DNA from: Roseicyclus mahoneyensis
GTDB lineage: Bacteria > Pseudomonadota > Alphaproteobacteria > Rhodobacterales > Rhodobacteraceae
Assembly: GCF_003148775.1 (NCBI RefSeq)
Contig: NZ_QGGW01000010.1
Coordinates: 1 to 64,000, forward strand
DNA length: 64,000 nucleotides
Direction of reading: 5' to 3'
A model generated the notes under the pieces. It had not been told where the DNA came from. It was given only the letters and a program-made list of their open reading frames with translations, and did no database searches. Of the stretch, positions 35,616 through 44,077 are shown one piece after another; within the stretch, counting starts at the first letter, position 1, and every line of letters starts with the position of its first letter. Position numbers and translations under genes: made by a program.

Positions 35616-36425
35616 TCAGGCCATGACACGCGCGGCGGCGACGGACGCCGGCAGCGCGGTGGAGGTCGCGGCCTCGTTGAAGGCCTCGTCAGCCTCGGCA
35701 CCGTAGATCTCGCGCGCCATCTGCGTGGTCAACAGGTCCGGCGTGCCGTCAAAGACGACGCGCCCGTCCTGCATGCCGATGATCCGGTCGCAATAATTGC
35801 GCGCGGTATCGAGCGTGTGGAGGTTGCAGATCACCGTGATCCCGTCTTGCCGGTTGATGTCGCGCAGCGCGTCCATCACGATCTTGGCGTTCATCGGGTC
35901 GAGCGACGCGATGGGTTCATCGGCGAGCAAGATCTTGGGCTCCTGCGCCAGCGCACGCGCGATGGCGACGCGCTGCTGCTGGCCGCCCGACAGGGTTTCG
36001 GCCTTTTGCAGCGCGGTATGGGCCATGCCCAGACGATCCAGCGCCTGAATGGCAAAGGCGCGTTCGCGGGGGGTAAAGACCTGCGCCATCGACCGCCACG
36101 CTGGCACGTCGTAGAGCCGCCCGGTCAGCACGTTGGTGATGACGTCCAGACGACCAACAAGGTTGAACTGCTGAAAGATCATCGCGCAATCGGACCGCCA
36201 GGCGCGCAGCTCGCGGCCTTTGAGGGCGGCGATATCGGCGTCGCCGAACAGGATCTGGCCCTCGGACGGGTCGATCAACCGGTTGAGCAGACGCAGCAGC
36301 GTGGACTTGCCCGCACCAGAGCGGCCGATGATGCCCACCATCTGGCCATCGGGAATTTCCAGATTGGCATTGTTCACGGCGAGGTTTTCGCCGAACTGCC
36401 GGGTCAGTTTCTGAAGTTTCAGCAT
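35616..36425 (-). CDS. phnC: Phosphonate ABC transporter ATP-binding protein PhnC
   Basis: The 269-residue ATPase energises phosphonate import. Walker A is GRSGAGKST, the signature motif is [15 protein letters not shown] and Walker B is [12 protein letters not shown], with the expected [18 protein letters not shown] switch histidine region. The protein is of normal PhnC length. It is preceded by phnD and a strong intercistronic stem-loop, and followed by two phnE genes. Confidence 0.96.
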   Translation of the reverse strand: MLKLQKLTRQFGENLAVNNANLEIPDGQMVGIIGRSGAGKSTLLRLLNRLIDPSEGQILFGDADIAALKGRELRAWRSDCAMIFQQFNLVGRLDVITNVLTGRLYDVPAWRSMAQVFTPRERAFAIQALDRLGMAHTALQKAETLSGGQQQRVAIARALAQEPKILLADEPIASLDPMNAKIVMDALRDINRQDGITVICNLHTLDTARNYCDRIIGMQDGRVVFDGTPDLLTTQMAREIYGAEADEAFNEAATSTALPASVAAARVMA

Positions 36426-36481
36426 ATATGGGTTCCTTTGCCTGCCTGCGGCCGCGCGGACGTTCGCACCGGCACGAAATG

Positions 36482-36514
36482 CGCCGCGGGGCCGGTTTCA
36501 CGGGCCCCGCGGCG
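36482..36514 (-). promoter_or_regulatory. Strong stem-loop between phnD and phnC
   Basis: CGCCGCGGGGCC (36482-36493) pairs perfectly with GGCCCCGCGGCG (36503-36514) around a 9-nt loop. There is no T run on the coding strand. Placed just after a binding-protein gene, it would protect that mRNA or partly terminate, giving more PhnD than PhnC/PhnE. Confidence 0.8.
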
Positions 36515-36530
36515 TCGATCTATGGGTGTG

Positions 36531-37454
36531 TCAGCGCGCTTCGGTCATCACTTCGCGCAGGGCGATCGTGCTCTCGTAGAAAGCATGGTCGATCTCGACA
36601 AAGCCACCGTCATCGCCACCTGCGGCCAGCGCGTAGCATTCGGGATGCTCGGCCTGCATGCTCAGCAGGAACTCCATCATCAGCGCGCGCGCTTCCTCGG
36701 GCAGGTCCTGGCGGAACACGGTCGGGCCGTTGGGGATGATGTCCGAGGTCCAGACGATGCGGATGTCGTTCATGTCGAGCAGGCCATTGTCGACCATCCG
36801 GCGCAGGTTGCCGCGCGAAAAACCGTCGGAAAAGTCGCCCTGACCGGAAATCCAGGTCACCGCGGCATCATACTGCTCGTTGAGGACGGCGACGACAGCC
36901 TGTTCATGACCGCCACCAAAGCCGGTGGTGCCGAAATATTCCTCGTCATTGATCCCCTGCAAGGCGAGCTGGCCGCGCGGCACCAGATAGCCGGAGGTCG
37001 AATTGGGATCGGCATAGGCAAGGCTGCGACCCTGCATGTCCTCGAGCGACTGGATGTCGCTGTCCGAGCGCACCACCATCACGGCGTAGTAGCCCAGCGT
37101 GCCGTCCAGCTGGGCGCGCGTCAGGACCGGCTCGACCGCGTCGGGGTCCTGCAGGTAGATGCCGGCATAGGATGCCGCACCAAGGCCCGCCATGTGCAAC
37201 TGACCTGCCAGCAGGCCCTGCATGACACCGGCGTAATCGGCGGCCGGGAAAAGCTGGACCGGCACGCCCAGCACCTCGGAGATCAGCTCCCCGTAGCATT
37301 CGTTGCGGCGCAGCCGGTCGGCCTCGTTCTCGCCGCCCAGGATTCCGATATTGAAGCTGCCCATCTGCGCGCGCCAATCGTCTTGCGCGAAAGCGGCGGT
37401 GGAGGTCAGCGCGGTGGCACCCAGCACGAGGGCTGCAAGCGTTGTCTTGAACAT
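36531..37454 (-). CDS. phnD: Phosphonate ABC transporter substrate-binding protein PhnD (second copy)
   Basis: The 307-residue periplasmic protein has a signal peptide (FKTTLAALVLGATALTSTAAFAQ) and the PhnD pattern: GGENEADRLRRNEC, LFPAADYAGVMQGLLAGQL, SYAGIYLQD and LAYADPNSTSGYLVPRGQL, where the conserved serine/threonine cluster contacts the phosphonate group. It is clearly paralogous to the neighbouring PhnD (37525-38442), but it diverges enough around the pocket (residues 95-125) that the two may prefer different phosphonates or phosphite. The start was placed at the ATG at 37452-37454 to include the signal peptide. Confidence 0.95.
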   Translation of the reverse strand: MFKTTLAALVLGATALTSTAAFAQDDWRAQMGSFNIGILGGENEADRLRRNECYGELISEVLGVPVQLFPAADYAGVMQGLLAGQLHMAGLGAASYAGIYLQDPDAVEPVLTRAQLDGTLGYYAVMVVRSDSDIQSLEDMQGRSLAYADPNSTSGYLVPRGQLALQGINDEEYFGTTGFGGGHEQAVVAVLNEQYDAAVTWISGQGDFSDGFSRGNLRRMVDNGLLDMNDIRIVWTSDIIPNGPTVFRQDLPEEARALMMEFLLSMQAEHPECYALAAGGDDGGFVEIDHAFYESTIALREVMTEAR

Positions 37455-37486
37455 GGTGATGTCCCCAGATTTTGAATGAAACGAGA

Positions 37487-37508
37487 GGGGCGGCCCCAAG
37501 GCCGCCCC
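37487..37508 (-). promoter_or_regulatory. Stem-loop between the two phnD genes
   Basis: GGGGCGGCC (37487-37495) pairs perfectly with GGCCGCCCC (37500-37508) around a CCAA loop, without a T run. It follows the first phnD in the minus-strand transcript. Confidence 0.75.
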
Positions 37509-37524
37509 GCATGGCTGCAATCGC

Positions 37525-38442
37525 TCAGCGCGACTGGGTCGTTGCCTCGCGCATCGCGATAACGCCCTCGTAGAACTCGTGATCGACCGGCACCCAGCCC
37601 TGTCCTTCGCCCATGGAGAATGCGGTATAGCAGGCGGGGTCGGTCTCGTGCTGCGTCAGCAGGTAGTCGTAGACGATCTGGCGGGCTTCATCGGGCACAC
37701 CGGTGCGGATCACGGCGGGACCGTTCGGGATGATGCCCGAGGTCCAGATCACGCGCAGATCGTTCATGTCGACGAGGCCATTGTTGACCATGGTGCGGAA
37801 GTTGCCACGCGTGTAGCCCTCGGCATGCTCGCCTTGACCGGATGTCCAGGTGACGCCCGCGTCGTACTGGCCGTTCAGAACCGCGATCACGGCCTGCTCA
37901 TGACCGCCACCAAAACCTGTTTGCGAGAAATAATCGTCGGTGATGCCCATCCGGCCCAGCTCGAACTGCGGGACGAGATAGCCCGAGGTGGAGTTCGGAT
38001 CGGCATAGGCCAGGCTGCGGCCCTCCATGTCGTCCAGCGTCTGGATGTCGCTGTCCGCGCGCACATACATCATGGCGACGTAACCGGTGGACGCATCCGC
38101 CTCCGAGCCCACGAAGATTGGCTCGACCGCCTCGGCGTCCTGCATGTAGATGCCCGCGTAGCCCGACGCGCCCAGCGTGGCGAAATCCAGCTGCTCGGCC
38201 AGCAGGCCCTGCATCACGCCGGCATAATCAGCGGCGGGGAAGAGCTGAACCTCGACGCCCAGCGCTTCTTCAAGCGCAACGCGGAAGCATTCGTTGTTGC
38301 GCAGACGGTCGGCTTCGTTCTCGCCGCCCAGCAGGCCGACGCGGAACACGGGCAGATCTGCGCGCCAGTCCTGCGCCAGTGCGGCGGTGGAGGTCAGAGC
38401 GGTGGCGCCCAGCACAAGGGCGGTCAGGGTTGTCTTGATCAT
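37525..38442 (-). CDS. phnD: Phosphonate ABC transporter substrate-binding protein PhnD (first copy)
   Basis: The 305-residue periplasmic binding protein has a signal peptide (IKTTLTALVLGATALTSTAALAQ) and the PhnD core (GGENEADRLRNNEC, LFPAADYAGVMQGLL, LAYADPNSTSGYLVPQFEL, GFGGGHEQAV). It is the first gene of the importer operon (phnD, phnD, phnC, phnE, phnE, acyltransferase) and follows a PHO-like promoter about 110 bp upstream. The open frame continues far upstream, but only the ATG at 38440-38442 gives a proper signal peptide. Confidence 0.95.
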   Translation of the reverse strand: MIKTTLTALVLGATALTSTAALAQDWRADLPVFRVGLLGGENEADRLRNNECFRVALEEALGVEVQLFPAADYAGVMQGLLAEQLDFATLGASGYAGIYMQDAEAVEPIFVGSEADASTGYVAMMYVRADSDIQTLDDMEGRSLAYADPNSTSGYLVPQFELGRMGITDDYFSQTGFGGGHEQAVIAVLNGQYDAGVTWTSGQGEHAEGYTRGNFRTMVNNGLVDMNDLRVIWTSGIIPNGPAVIRTGVPDEARQIVYDYLLTQHETDPACYTAFSMGEGQGWVPVDHEFYEGVIAMREATTQSR

Positions 38443-38549
38443 CGACAGATATCCTTGGGTTGCGGTTGTAACGCCGAAGCCCGGCCCTCTCACCCAAGGG
38501 TGCCGCCCGGTCTTCGTTGGGGCGGGTGCTAGGGGGTACACATGATGGT

Positions 38550-38605
38550 GGTGTAATGGTTCGACGAAGAATTCGTGACAGTGCGCCAAGCCCGCCAAGT
38601 GACAG
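38550..38605 (-). promoter_or_regulatory. Probable phosphate-starvation promoter of the phnD operon
   Basis: On the minus strand, CTGTCAC (38575-38581) is followed by 18 bp and TTACACC (38550-38556). A second CTGTCAC sits 24 bp further upstream (38599-38605). The half-site equals the conserved half of the PHO box. The same half-site-18 bp-TTACAC layout occurs at the divergent promoter at 38782-38824. The standard 11-bp-spaced partner half-site is missing here. Confidence 0.6.
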
Positions 38606-38781
38606 GAGAATCGCCTCGGATCGCCCGGCGCGGCATGGAGACGGCCACGCCTCCCGGCACCGACAACCCATCGAAATGTCGGAAAAAACACCTTCAGGGG
38701 CGGCACTTCAGCCGGCGCGACGCCCCTGCCGCGCGATTCGCGCCCTTCGGGCTTCCGGCACGCGGTGCAAAGCACCACGAG

Positions 38782-38824
38782 ACGTCACAAAACAGTCACC
38801 ACGGCGCAACACCGGCGTTACACT
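38782..38824 (+). promoter_or_regulatory. PHO box and -10 element of the phnM-paralogue gene
   Basis: ACGTCACAAAACAGTCACC (38782-38800) carries two GTCAC repeats 11 bp apart and agrees closely with the PHO-box consensus (CTGTCATAWAWCTGTCAY). Eighteen base pairs after the second half-site lies TTACACT (38818-38824), a plausible -10. The ATG follows 42 bp later, preceded by AGGAGG. Confidence 0.7.
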
Positions 38825-38866
38825 GACCCCGTTGAGAAGGCGCATGTGCCAGGAGGTTGCCCCACC

Positions 38867-40018
38867 ATGTTTGATGCCCCGCCCGCCCCCGCGCTGACGC
38901 TGTCCAATGCCCGCATCGTCACCCCAAGCGGCATCGTCGACGGATCGCTCGCGCTGGAAGACGGCCGCATCGCCGGGCTCAGCCGCGCGTCGGATGGCCG
39001 CGATCTCGGCGGCGCCTTCGTGATCCCCGGCATCGTCGATCTGCACACCGACCATGTGGAGCGTCACACCCACCCGCGCCTCTCGGTGCTCTGGCCCTTC
39101 CTGCCCGCACTCATGGCCCATGACGCGGTGGTGATCTCGGGCGGCACGACGACAGTTTTCGACAGCCTCTCGGTCGGCGCCTCGCTCAAGCGCCCCGAAC
39201 GGCGCGAGATCCTCGAACCGCTCCTCGCCGCGCTGGCCGAGGGTCAGGCGGCGGGCGTCTTCCGCGCCGAGCACCTCGTGCACCTGCGCTGCGAAATCTC
39301 GGACCCCTCCACCATGGGCCTGATCGACGCAACCGTCGCCCATCCGCTCACCCGCCTCGTCTCGGTCATGGACCATACGCCCGGCGACCGGCAAAGCCCC
39401 GACATCGACCGCTGGTTCGCCCATATGATCCACGAGATGGAAGTGGACGAGGTGACCGGCCACGCGATGATGGACGAGTTGTTCGAGCGGTCCCAAAAGC
39501 GTGGCGCGGAGGTCCGCGCCCATGTCGTGCGCGCGGCACATGCCCATGCCCTGCCGATCATGAGCCATGACGACCGGACCCTTGCCCATGCCGATCAGGC
39601 CGCCGCCGAAGGGCTGGCGATCAGCGAGTTTCCCACCACGCTCATAGCCGCACGGCGCGCCCGTGACGCAGGCCTCGCCATCGTGATGGGCGCGCCAAAC
39701 TACCTGCGCGGCGGCTCGCAATCTGGCAATATCGGCGTGGCAGAGCTGCTGGCGCATGGCCTCGTCGATGCGCTCGCCTCCGACTACATCCCGCGCTCGC
39801 CGCTCGATGCCGCCTTTCGCCTCGCCGCCGACCCGGCCTTTCCCCATGACCTGCCCGCAGCCCTTGCGCTGGTCAGCGACGCGCCTGCCCGCATGACCGG
39901 CCTGTCCGACCGCGGCCGGATCGAGGATGGTCTGCGCGCCGATCTGGTGGCCGTGCGGCTGGTCGGCGATCAACCCGTGGTCCAAGCCGTCTGGCGGGCC
40001 GGAAAGCAGGTGTTTTGA
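38867..40018 (+). CDS. PhnM-like amidohydrolase (paralogue)
   Basis: The 383-residue amidohydrolase-superfamily protein resembles PhnM, the diphosphatase that converts alpha-D-ribose 1-methylphosphonate 5-triphosphate to the 5-phosphate. It has the metal motif GIVDLHTDHVERH, GTTTVFDSLSVG, MDHTPGDRQ, HVVRAAHAHALPIMSHDD and APNYLRGGSQSGN. It is clearly divergent from the second PhnM in the locus (40979-42124), for example THPRLSVLWPF where PhnM has IRPRPSAHWPH. AGGAGG lies 10 nt upstream of the ATG. It has its own PHO-like promoter and overlaps the TIM-barrel gene by one base. Its substrate may not be the standard one. Confidence 0.88.
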   Translation: MFDAPPAPALTLSNARIVTPSGIVDGSLALEDGRIAGLSRASDGRDLGGAFVIPGIVDLHTDHVERHTHPRLSVLWPFLPALMAHDAVVISGGTTTVFDSLSVGASLKRPERREILEPLLAALAEGQAAGVFRAEHLVHLRCEISDPSTMGLIDATVAHPLTRLVSVMDHTPGDRQSPDIDRWFAHMIHEMEVDEVTGHAMMDELFERSQKRGAEVRAHVVRAAHAHALPIMSHDDRTLAHADQAAAEGLAISEFPTTLIAARRARDAGLAIVMGAPNYLRGGSQSGNIGVAELLAHGLVDALASDYIPRSPLDAAFRLAADPAFPHDLPAALALVSDAPARMTGLSDRGRIEDGLRADLVAVRLVGDQPVVQAVWRAGKQVF

Positions 40019-40851
40019 TGCTCCCCCTGAAAATCGGCGCGGCCCTCATGGTCGCGGACCTCCCCACCTACCGCGACTGGCTGATCGGGGATCAACGCGA
40101 CCTCGAAGTGCAGGATTTCCTGCGCCCCGAGGTACTCTTGGGCGACTGGCAGGCCGTGGTGACCGAGGCCAAACGCCATCTCGACGGGTTCGAGGGGCGG
40201 CTGGGCATCCACGGGCCCTTCATCGACATGACGCTCGACATGGCCGATCCGGAGATTGCACCGATCGTGTCGCGCCGCTTTGTCACGGCGGTGGATGCCG
40301 CCACAGCGCTTGGCGCGTCGCAGATGGTCGTCCATTCCCCCTTCACGACCTGGGATTGGTTCAATTTCGGAAACGACCCAGAGATCGGCAACACCCCCTC
40401 CGCGCGCGACCGCAAGATCGCCCGTGCCCAGGCCCTGCTGGGGCCCGCCGTCGCCCGCGCCGAGACCTGCGGCGTCACGCTGGTGATCGAAAACATCGAG
40501 GATATCGACCCGGGCACCCGCCGCGAGCTCGCCGCCAGCTTCGCCTCGGACGCCGTGCGCCTCTCGATCGACACCGGCCACGCACACTACGCCCATCACG
40601 CCACCGGCGCGCCCCCCGTGGATTATTTCGTCACGGACGCAGGCCCGATGCTGTCGCATGTCCACCTGCAAGACGCCGACGGCTTCGCCGACCGCCACTG
40701 GCCACCCGGGCGCGGCACGGTCAACTGGCACGCCGTCTTCCGCGCCATCGCGGCACTGCCGCAGCGCCCGCATCTGGTGCTGGAACTGCGCCATGCCGCC
40801 GACATCCCGGCCGCCATGGCCTGGCTGGAGCGTGAAGGCCTTGCCTGCTGA
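40018..40851 (+). CDS. Xylose-isomerase-like TIM-barrel protein (sugar phosphate isomerase/epimerase)
   Basis: The 277-residue protein belongs to the AP-endonuclease family 2/xylose isomerase-like TIM-barrel group. Strand ends carry probable metal ligands: GIHGPFIDM, MVVHSPF, VIENIED (Glu), SIDTGHAH (Asp/His), HVHLQD (His) and LVLELRH (Glu). Such proteins isomerise, epimerise or hydrolyse phosphorylated sugars. The TGATG overlap with the PhnM paralogue means coupled translation, so it probably acts on that enzyme's ribose-phosphonate or ribose-phosphate product. The ATG at 40018 was chosen over a TTG one codon earlier. Confidence 0.88.
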   Translation: MLPLKIGAALMVADLPTYRDWLIGDQRDLEVQDFLRPEVLLGDWQAVVTEAKRHLDGFEGRLGIHGPFIDMTLDMADPEIAPIVSRRFVTAVDAATALGASQMVVHSPFTTWDWFNFGNDPEIGNTPSARDRKIARAQALLGPAVARAETCGVTLVIENIEDIDPGTRRELAASFASDAVRLSIDTGHAHYAHHATGAPPVDYFVTDAGPMLSHVHLQDADGFADRHWPPGRGTVNWHAVFRAIAALPQRPHLVLELRHAADIPAAMAWLEREGLAC

Positions 40852-40869
40852 ACCAAACCGCCCCTGCCT

Positions 40870-40889
40870 TCATCTTTCCCCAAATATGC
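40870..40889. repeat. Dispersed intergenic 20-mer, copy 3
   Basis: TCATCTTTCCCCAAATATGC, identical to the copy at 6264-6283. It lies between convergent genes (the TIM-barrel gene and phnM) in a 127-bp gap, so it is not tied to a gene start. Confidence 0.85.
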
Positions 40890-40978
40890 ATGACCGCAGC
40901 CACCGCCCCGCGTCCCCGCCGCGGAGCCGGGCACCCAAGCGCCGGGCGGGGCTCGATGCCCCTCGCGGCGCTCCCCCC

Positions 40979-42124
40979 TCACGCGACGCGCGCCCCCGCC
41001 GACCAGACACCGCGCATCACGGGCACGCCGTCGATCAGCCGGAACCGGATCACATCGGCCCGCATCCCCTCGGCCAGCATGCCCCGATCCATCAGCCCCG
41101 CCGCATGCGCAGGCGCCCGGCTGACGGTCGCCATGCCGCGCGACAGGTCGCCCCAGATCCCGCCCAGCAACACGGCCGCATAGAGCAACGCCGCCGGCAC
41201 GTAATCCGACGAGACGATGTCGAGCAGCCCCGCCCGCGCCAGCGCCTCGGCCGAGACATTGCCCGAATGCGACCCACCCCGCACAAGGTTCGGCGCCCCC
41301 ATCATCACCGCGATCCCGTGACTCCGGCAGGCGCGCGCAGCCGCTTCGGTGGTCGGAAACTCCGCCAGCGCGATGCCATGCCCGGCGGACCGCACGACAT
41401 GTTCGACCAATGTGTCGTCATGGCTGGCCAGCACCGCGCCCAGACGCTGCGCCGCCGCCACGGCCGCCGCTTCATGCGCGTCGCGCACCGCCTGCCCCAG
41501 GGCCTGCCGGGTGCGGACATGTTCCTGAAACACCTCCTCGCTCAGCCCGTGCTTGCCTTTCATGTAGGTCGCATATTGCCCCAGATCTGCGAACTGCCGC
41601 TGGCCCGGCGTGTGATCCATCAGGCTCATGATGCCGACCCGATCCTCGGGGCCGAAGCTCTCCAGCTCCTCGAGCAGCGTGTGCGAGCAGATCTCGGCGC
41701 GCAGATGGATGTGATGGCTGATCTTGAGCGCTCCCGCCGCCCGCATCGCCAGCAATTCGTCGGCCAGATCGCGCGCATAGCGCGACCAGCCGACGCCCCC
41801 CTTGCCCTCGATCGAGCCGACCCGGATCGCGTCATAGACGGTTGTGATCCCGCAAGCGGCCAGTTCCGCGTCATGGGCGACGATGGCGGGCTTGTGCGGC
41901 CAATGCGCCGAGGGGCGCGGGCGGATGTGGCGCTCCAGATTGTCGGTGTGCAGTTCCACCAGTCCCGGCGCAACGATATCGCCGCCGCAATCGATGGCGC
42001 CCGCGGGCACGGCATGGCCCGCCGCCAGCTCGACAATCTCGCCGCCCTGAAGCGTCACGCGCCCCGTCATCTCGCCTTTGGGCAGGATCAGGCGGGCATT
42101 GGCAAGCGTCAGCGTCTCGGACAT
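40979..42124 (-). CDS. phnM: Ribose 1-methylphosphonate 5-triphosphate diphosphatase PhnM
   Basis: This 381-residue amidohydrolase is the canonical PhnM of the C-P lyase pathway. It removes pyrophosphate from the triphosphate made by PhnGHIL. It shows PGLVELHTDNLERHIRPRP, AACGITTVYDAIRVG, MSLMDHTPGQRQFADLGQY, AVLASHDDTLVEHV and MGAPNLVRGGSHSGN. The start was set at the ATG at 42122-42124 (MSETLTLANARLI) because AAGGA precedes it by 10 nt. An ATG 21 bp upstream has no such site. It is divergent from the DUF1045 gene and separate from the phnGHIJKLN unit. Confidence 0.95.
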   Translation of the reverse strand: MSETLTLANARLILPKGEMTGRVTLQGGEIVELAAGHAVPAGAIDCGGDIVAPGLVELHTDNLERHIRPRPSAHWPHKPAIVAHDAELAACGITTVYDAIRVGSIEGKGGVGWSRYARDLADELLAMRAAGALKISHHIHLRAEICSHTLLEELESFGPEDRVGIMSLMDHTPGQRQFADLGQYATYMKGKHGLSEEVFQEHVRTRQALGQAVRDAHEAAAVAAAQRLGAVLASHDDTLVEHVVRSAGHGIALAEFPTTEAAARACRSHGIAVMMGAPNLVRGGSHSGNVSAEALARAGLLDIVSSDYVPAALLYAAVLLGGIWGDLSRGMATVSRAPAHAAGLMDRGMLAEGMRADVIRFRLIDGVPVMRGVWSAGARVA

Positions 42125-42170
42125 CAGGGGGTGATCCTTGGGCATGTCAGTCTCGGAAGGTCAGGACAGG

Positions 42171-42857
42171 ATGGATGAGTTCAAGCGTTACGGTCTCTAC
42201 GTGGTTCCCGAGGGCGCGCTCTATCGCGCAGGTGCCGACTGGCTGGGCTGGGACAGCGTGGCGGGGTCCAAGGTGGGACAGCCCGACCTGCCGGGCCTGC
42301 CCGACACCCCCGCAGCCCTGACCGCGACCCCGCGTAAATACGGCTTTCACGGCACGATCAAGCCGCCGTTTCGCCTCGCCACCGGCACCGATGCCAAGTG
42401 GCTGGCGGCCGAGGCGCGCATCTTTTGCGCGACCTGCTCCCCGGTCACGATCCCCGCGCTCGAGGTGCGGCGGCTGGGCGGGTTCATCGCAATCGTGCCC
42501 GCCGAGCCCTCTTCCGCGCTGGCCGATCTTGCGGCGGCCACCGTCGAAGTGCTCGACCCGTTCCGCGCGCCCCCCTCCGAGGCGGAACTGGCGCGCCGCC
42601 GCAAATCCGCCCTGACCGACCGGCAAGAGGCCCTGCTGGCGCGCTGGGGCTACCCTCATGTGATGGAGGAATTCCGCTTTCACATGACCCTGACCGGCAG
42701 CCTGCCGACCGACCGGGCCGAGGCCGCGCGCGCAGCGCTTGCGGCCCATTTCGCGCCGCATCTCGCCGCGCCCTTCGTCATCGACAGCCTGTGCCTGATG
42801 GGCGAGGACGCGGCGGGGATGTTTCACCTCCTCCACCGCTACACCTTCGCGGGGTAG
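42171..42857 (+). CDS. DUF1045 protein, 2H phosphoesterase-like, phosphonate metabolism
   Basis: The 228-residue protein is a two-histidine (2H) phosphoesterase relative with HxT motifs HGTIKPPF (near residue 60) and HMTLTG (near residue 170). It begins RYGLYVVPEGALY, as DUF1045 proteins of phn clusters do. 2H enzymes open cyclic phosphodiesters. The C-P lyase product 5-phosphoribosyl 1,2-cyclic phosphate is hydrolysed in E. coli by PhnP, which is missing here, so this protein is the likely replacement (inference). AGGACAGG precedes the ATG. Its last 19 bp overlap the 3' end of the convergent phnN gene. Confidence 0.9.
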   Translation: MDEFKRYGLYVVPEGALYRAGADWLGWDSVAGSKVGQPDLPGLPDTPAALTATPRKYGFHGTIKPPFRLATGTDAKWLAAEARIFCATCSPVTIPALEVRRLGGFIAIVPAEPSSALADLAAATVEVLDPFRAPPSEAELARRRKSALTDRQEALLARWGYPHVMEEFRFHMTLTGSLPTDRAEAARAALAAHFAPHLAAPFVIDSLCLMGEDAAGMFHLLHRYTFAG

Positions 42858-43399
42858 AGCGCGGCAAGCGCTGCCGCCACCGCACGGTCCAGCCGTCCGG
42901 AATTGTCGATCTCGCTCACCCGCAGCCCGTCGGGAAAGGGCGGCGCGGCGCGTGCGAGCCTGCGGGCGATATCGCCCCGCCCCTCGCGCCCGCGCGCGGC
43001 CAGCCTGTCGGCCAGCACCTCGGGCCGCGCAGTGATATGCAGCACCTGCAGCGTGGGAAAGGCCCGGTGCGCCTGCCCCAGCATCCCCCGCGACAGGTTG
43101 GCCAGCGCATCTTGCCCGCGCGCCAGCACCTGATGCACCTCGCGCGGGATGCCGTAGAACAATCCATGCGCCTGCCAGTGCAGCGCGAAATCGCCGCCCG
43201 CCGCGCGCGCCGCGAAAAGCGCCGGGCTGATGCCGTCGAAATCCTCGCCGCCCGCGCCCGAGGCCCGCGTGATGACCCGGCGCACCCGGACAAGCTCGGG
43301 GCGCGCGGCGACAAGCGCCTCCATCACGCTGTCCTTGCCGACGCCCGAAGGGCCGACCACAGCGATGAACCGGCCCGGGGTCACGCGGGCATCGATCAT
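42839..43399 (-). CDS. phnN: Ribose 1,5-bisphosphate phosphokinase PhnN
   Basis: PhnN phosphorylates ribose 1,5-bisphosphate to PRPP, the last step of the C-P lyase route. The 186-residue P-loop kinase of the guanylate-kinase type has GPSGVGKDSVMEAL, RVRRVITRASGAGGEDFDGIS, a GLFYGIPREV substrate loop and LADRLAARGREG in the lid. It ends the phnGHI-JKLN unit, overlapping phnL by 4 bp (ATGA), and its 3' end overlaps the convergent DUF1045 gene. Confidence 0.95.
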   Translation of the reverse strand: MIDARVTPGRFIAVVGPSGVGKDSVMEALVAARPELVRVRRVITRASGAGGEDFDGISPALFAARAAGGDFALHWQAHGLFYGIPREVHQVLARGQDALANLSRGMLGQAHRAFPTLQVLHITARPEVLADRLAARGREGRGDIARRLARAAPPFPDGLRVSEIDNSGRLDRAVAAALAALYPAKV

Positions 43400-44076
43400 G
43401 CAACCCTCGGGGTAAAGGCCGAGACGTCGATCTCGCGGTCGGCGACACGGGCGCGCGCCTCAAGATCGTGGAAGATGCCGACGATGGCCGCGCCCTGCGC
43501 CTTGGCCTCCTCGATCAGCGTCAGCACCGTCTCGCGGTTGGTGGCGTCAAGACTGGCGGTCGGCTCGTCGAGCAGCAGCGCCGGATAAGCATGGGCAAAG
43601 CCGCGCGCGATGTTCACGCGCTGTTGCTCACCACCCGAAAAGGTCGTGGGCGACAGCTGCCACAACCGTTCGGGAATGCGCAGACGGGTCAGCAGGTCCC
43701 GCGCACGGTTCAGGGCTTCGCCCTCCGGGCGGCCCAGCGCCAGAAGCGGTTCGGCCACCACCTCCAGCGTCGGCACGCGCGGCACGACGCGCAGGAACTG
43801 GCTGACATATCCCAATGTCTCGCGCCGCAATTGCAAGATATCGCGGGGCTCCGCTTTTGTGATGTCCACGCCGCCGATCCGCACGCTGCCACTTTGCGCA
43901 AGGTAATTGCCGTAGAGAATGCGCATGACGGTGGATTTCCCCGCCCCGCTCTCGCCGGTCAGCGCCACGCATTCGCCCGGCGCGACACTGAACCCCGCCC
44001 CCACGATCACGGGGATGACCGTGCCGCCCTGGTTGTGCAACGTGAAATTCTTTGCGAGTTCTTCTACATGAATCAT
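43396..44076 (-). CDS. phnL: Phosphonate C-P lyase system protein PhnL
   Basis: This 226-residue ABC-type ATPase has no membrane partner. PhnL is needed with PhnG, PhnH and PhnI to attach the phosphonate to ribose triphosphate. Walker A is GESGAGKST, the signature is FSGGEQQRVNIARGF and Walker B is LLLDEPTASLD. It lies 1 bp after phnK and overlaps phnN. Confidence 0.95.
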   Translation of the reverse strand: MIHVEELAKNFTLHNQGGTVIPVIVGAGFSVAPGECVALTGESGAGKSTVMRILYGNYLAQSGSVRIGGVDITKAEPRDILQLRRETLGYVSQFLRVVPRVPTLEVVAEPLLALGRPEGEALNRARDLLTRLRIPERLWQLSPTTFSGGEQQRVNIARGFAHAYPALLLDEPTASLDATNRETVLTLIEEAKAQGAAIVGIFHDLEARARVADREIDVSAFTPRVA

Positions 44077-44077
44077 G

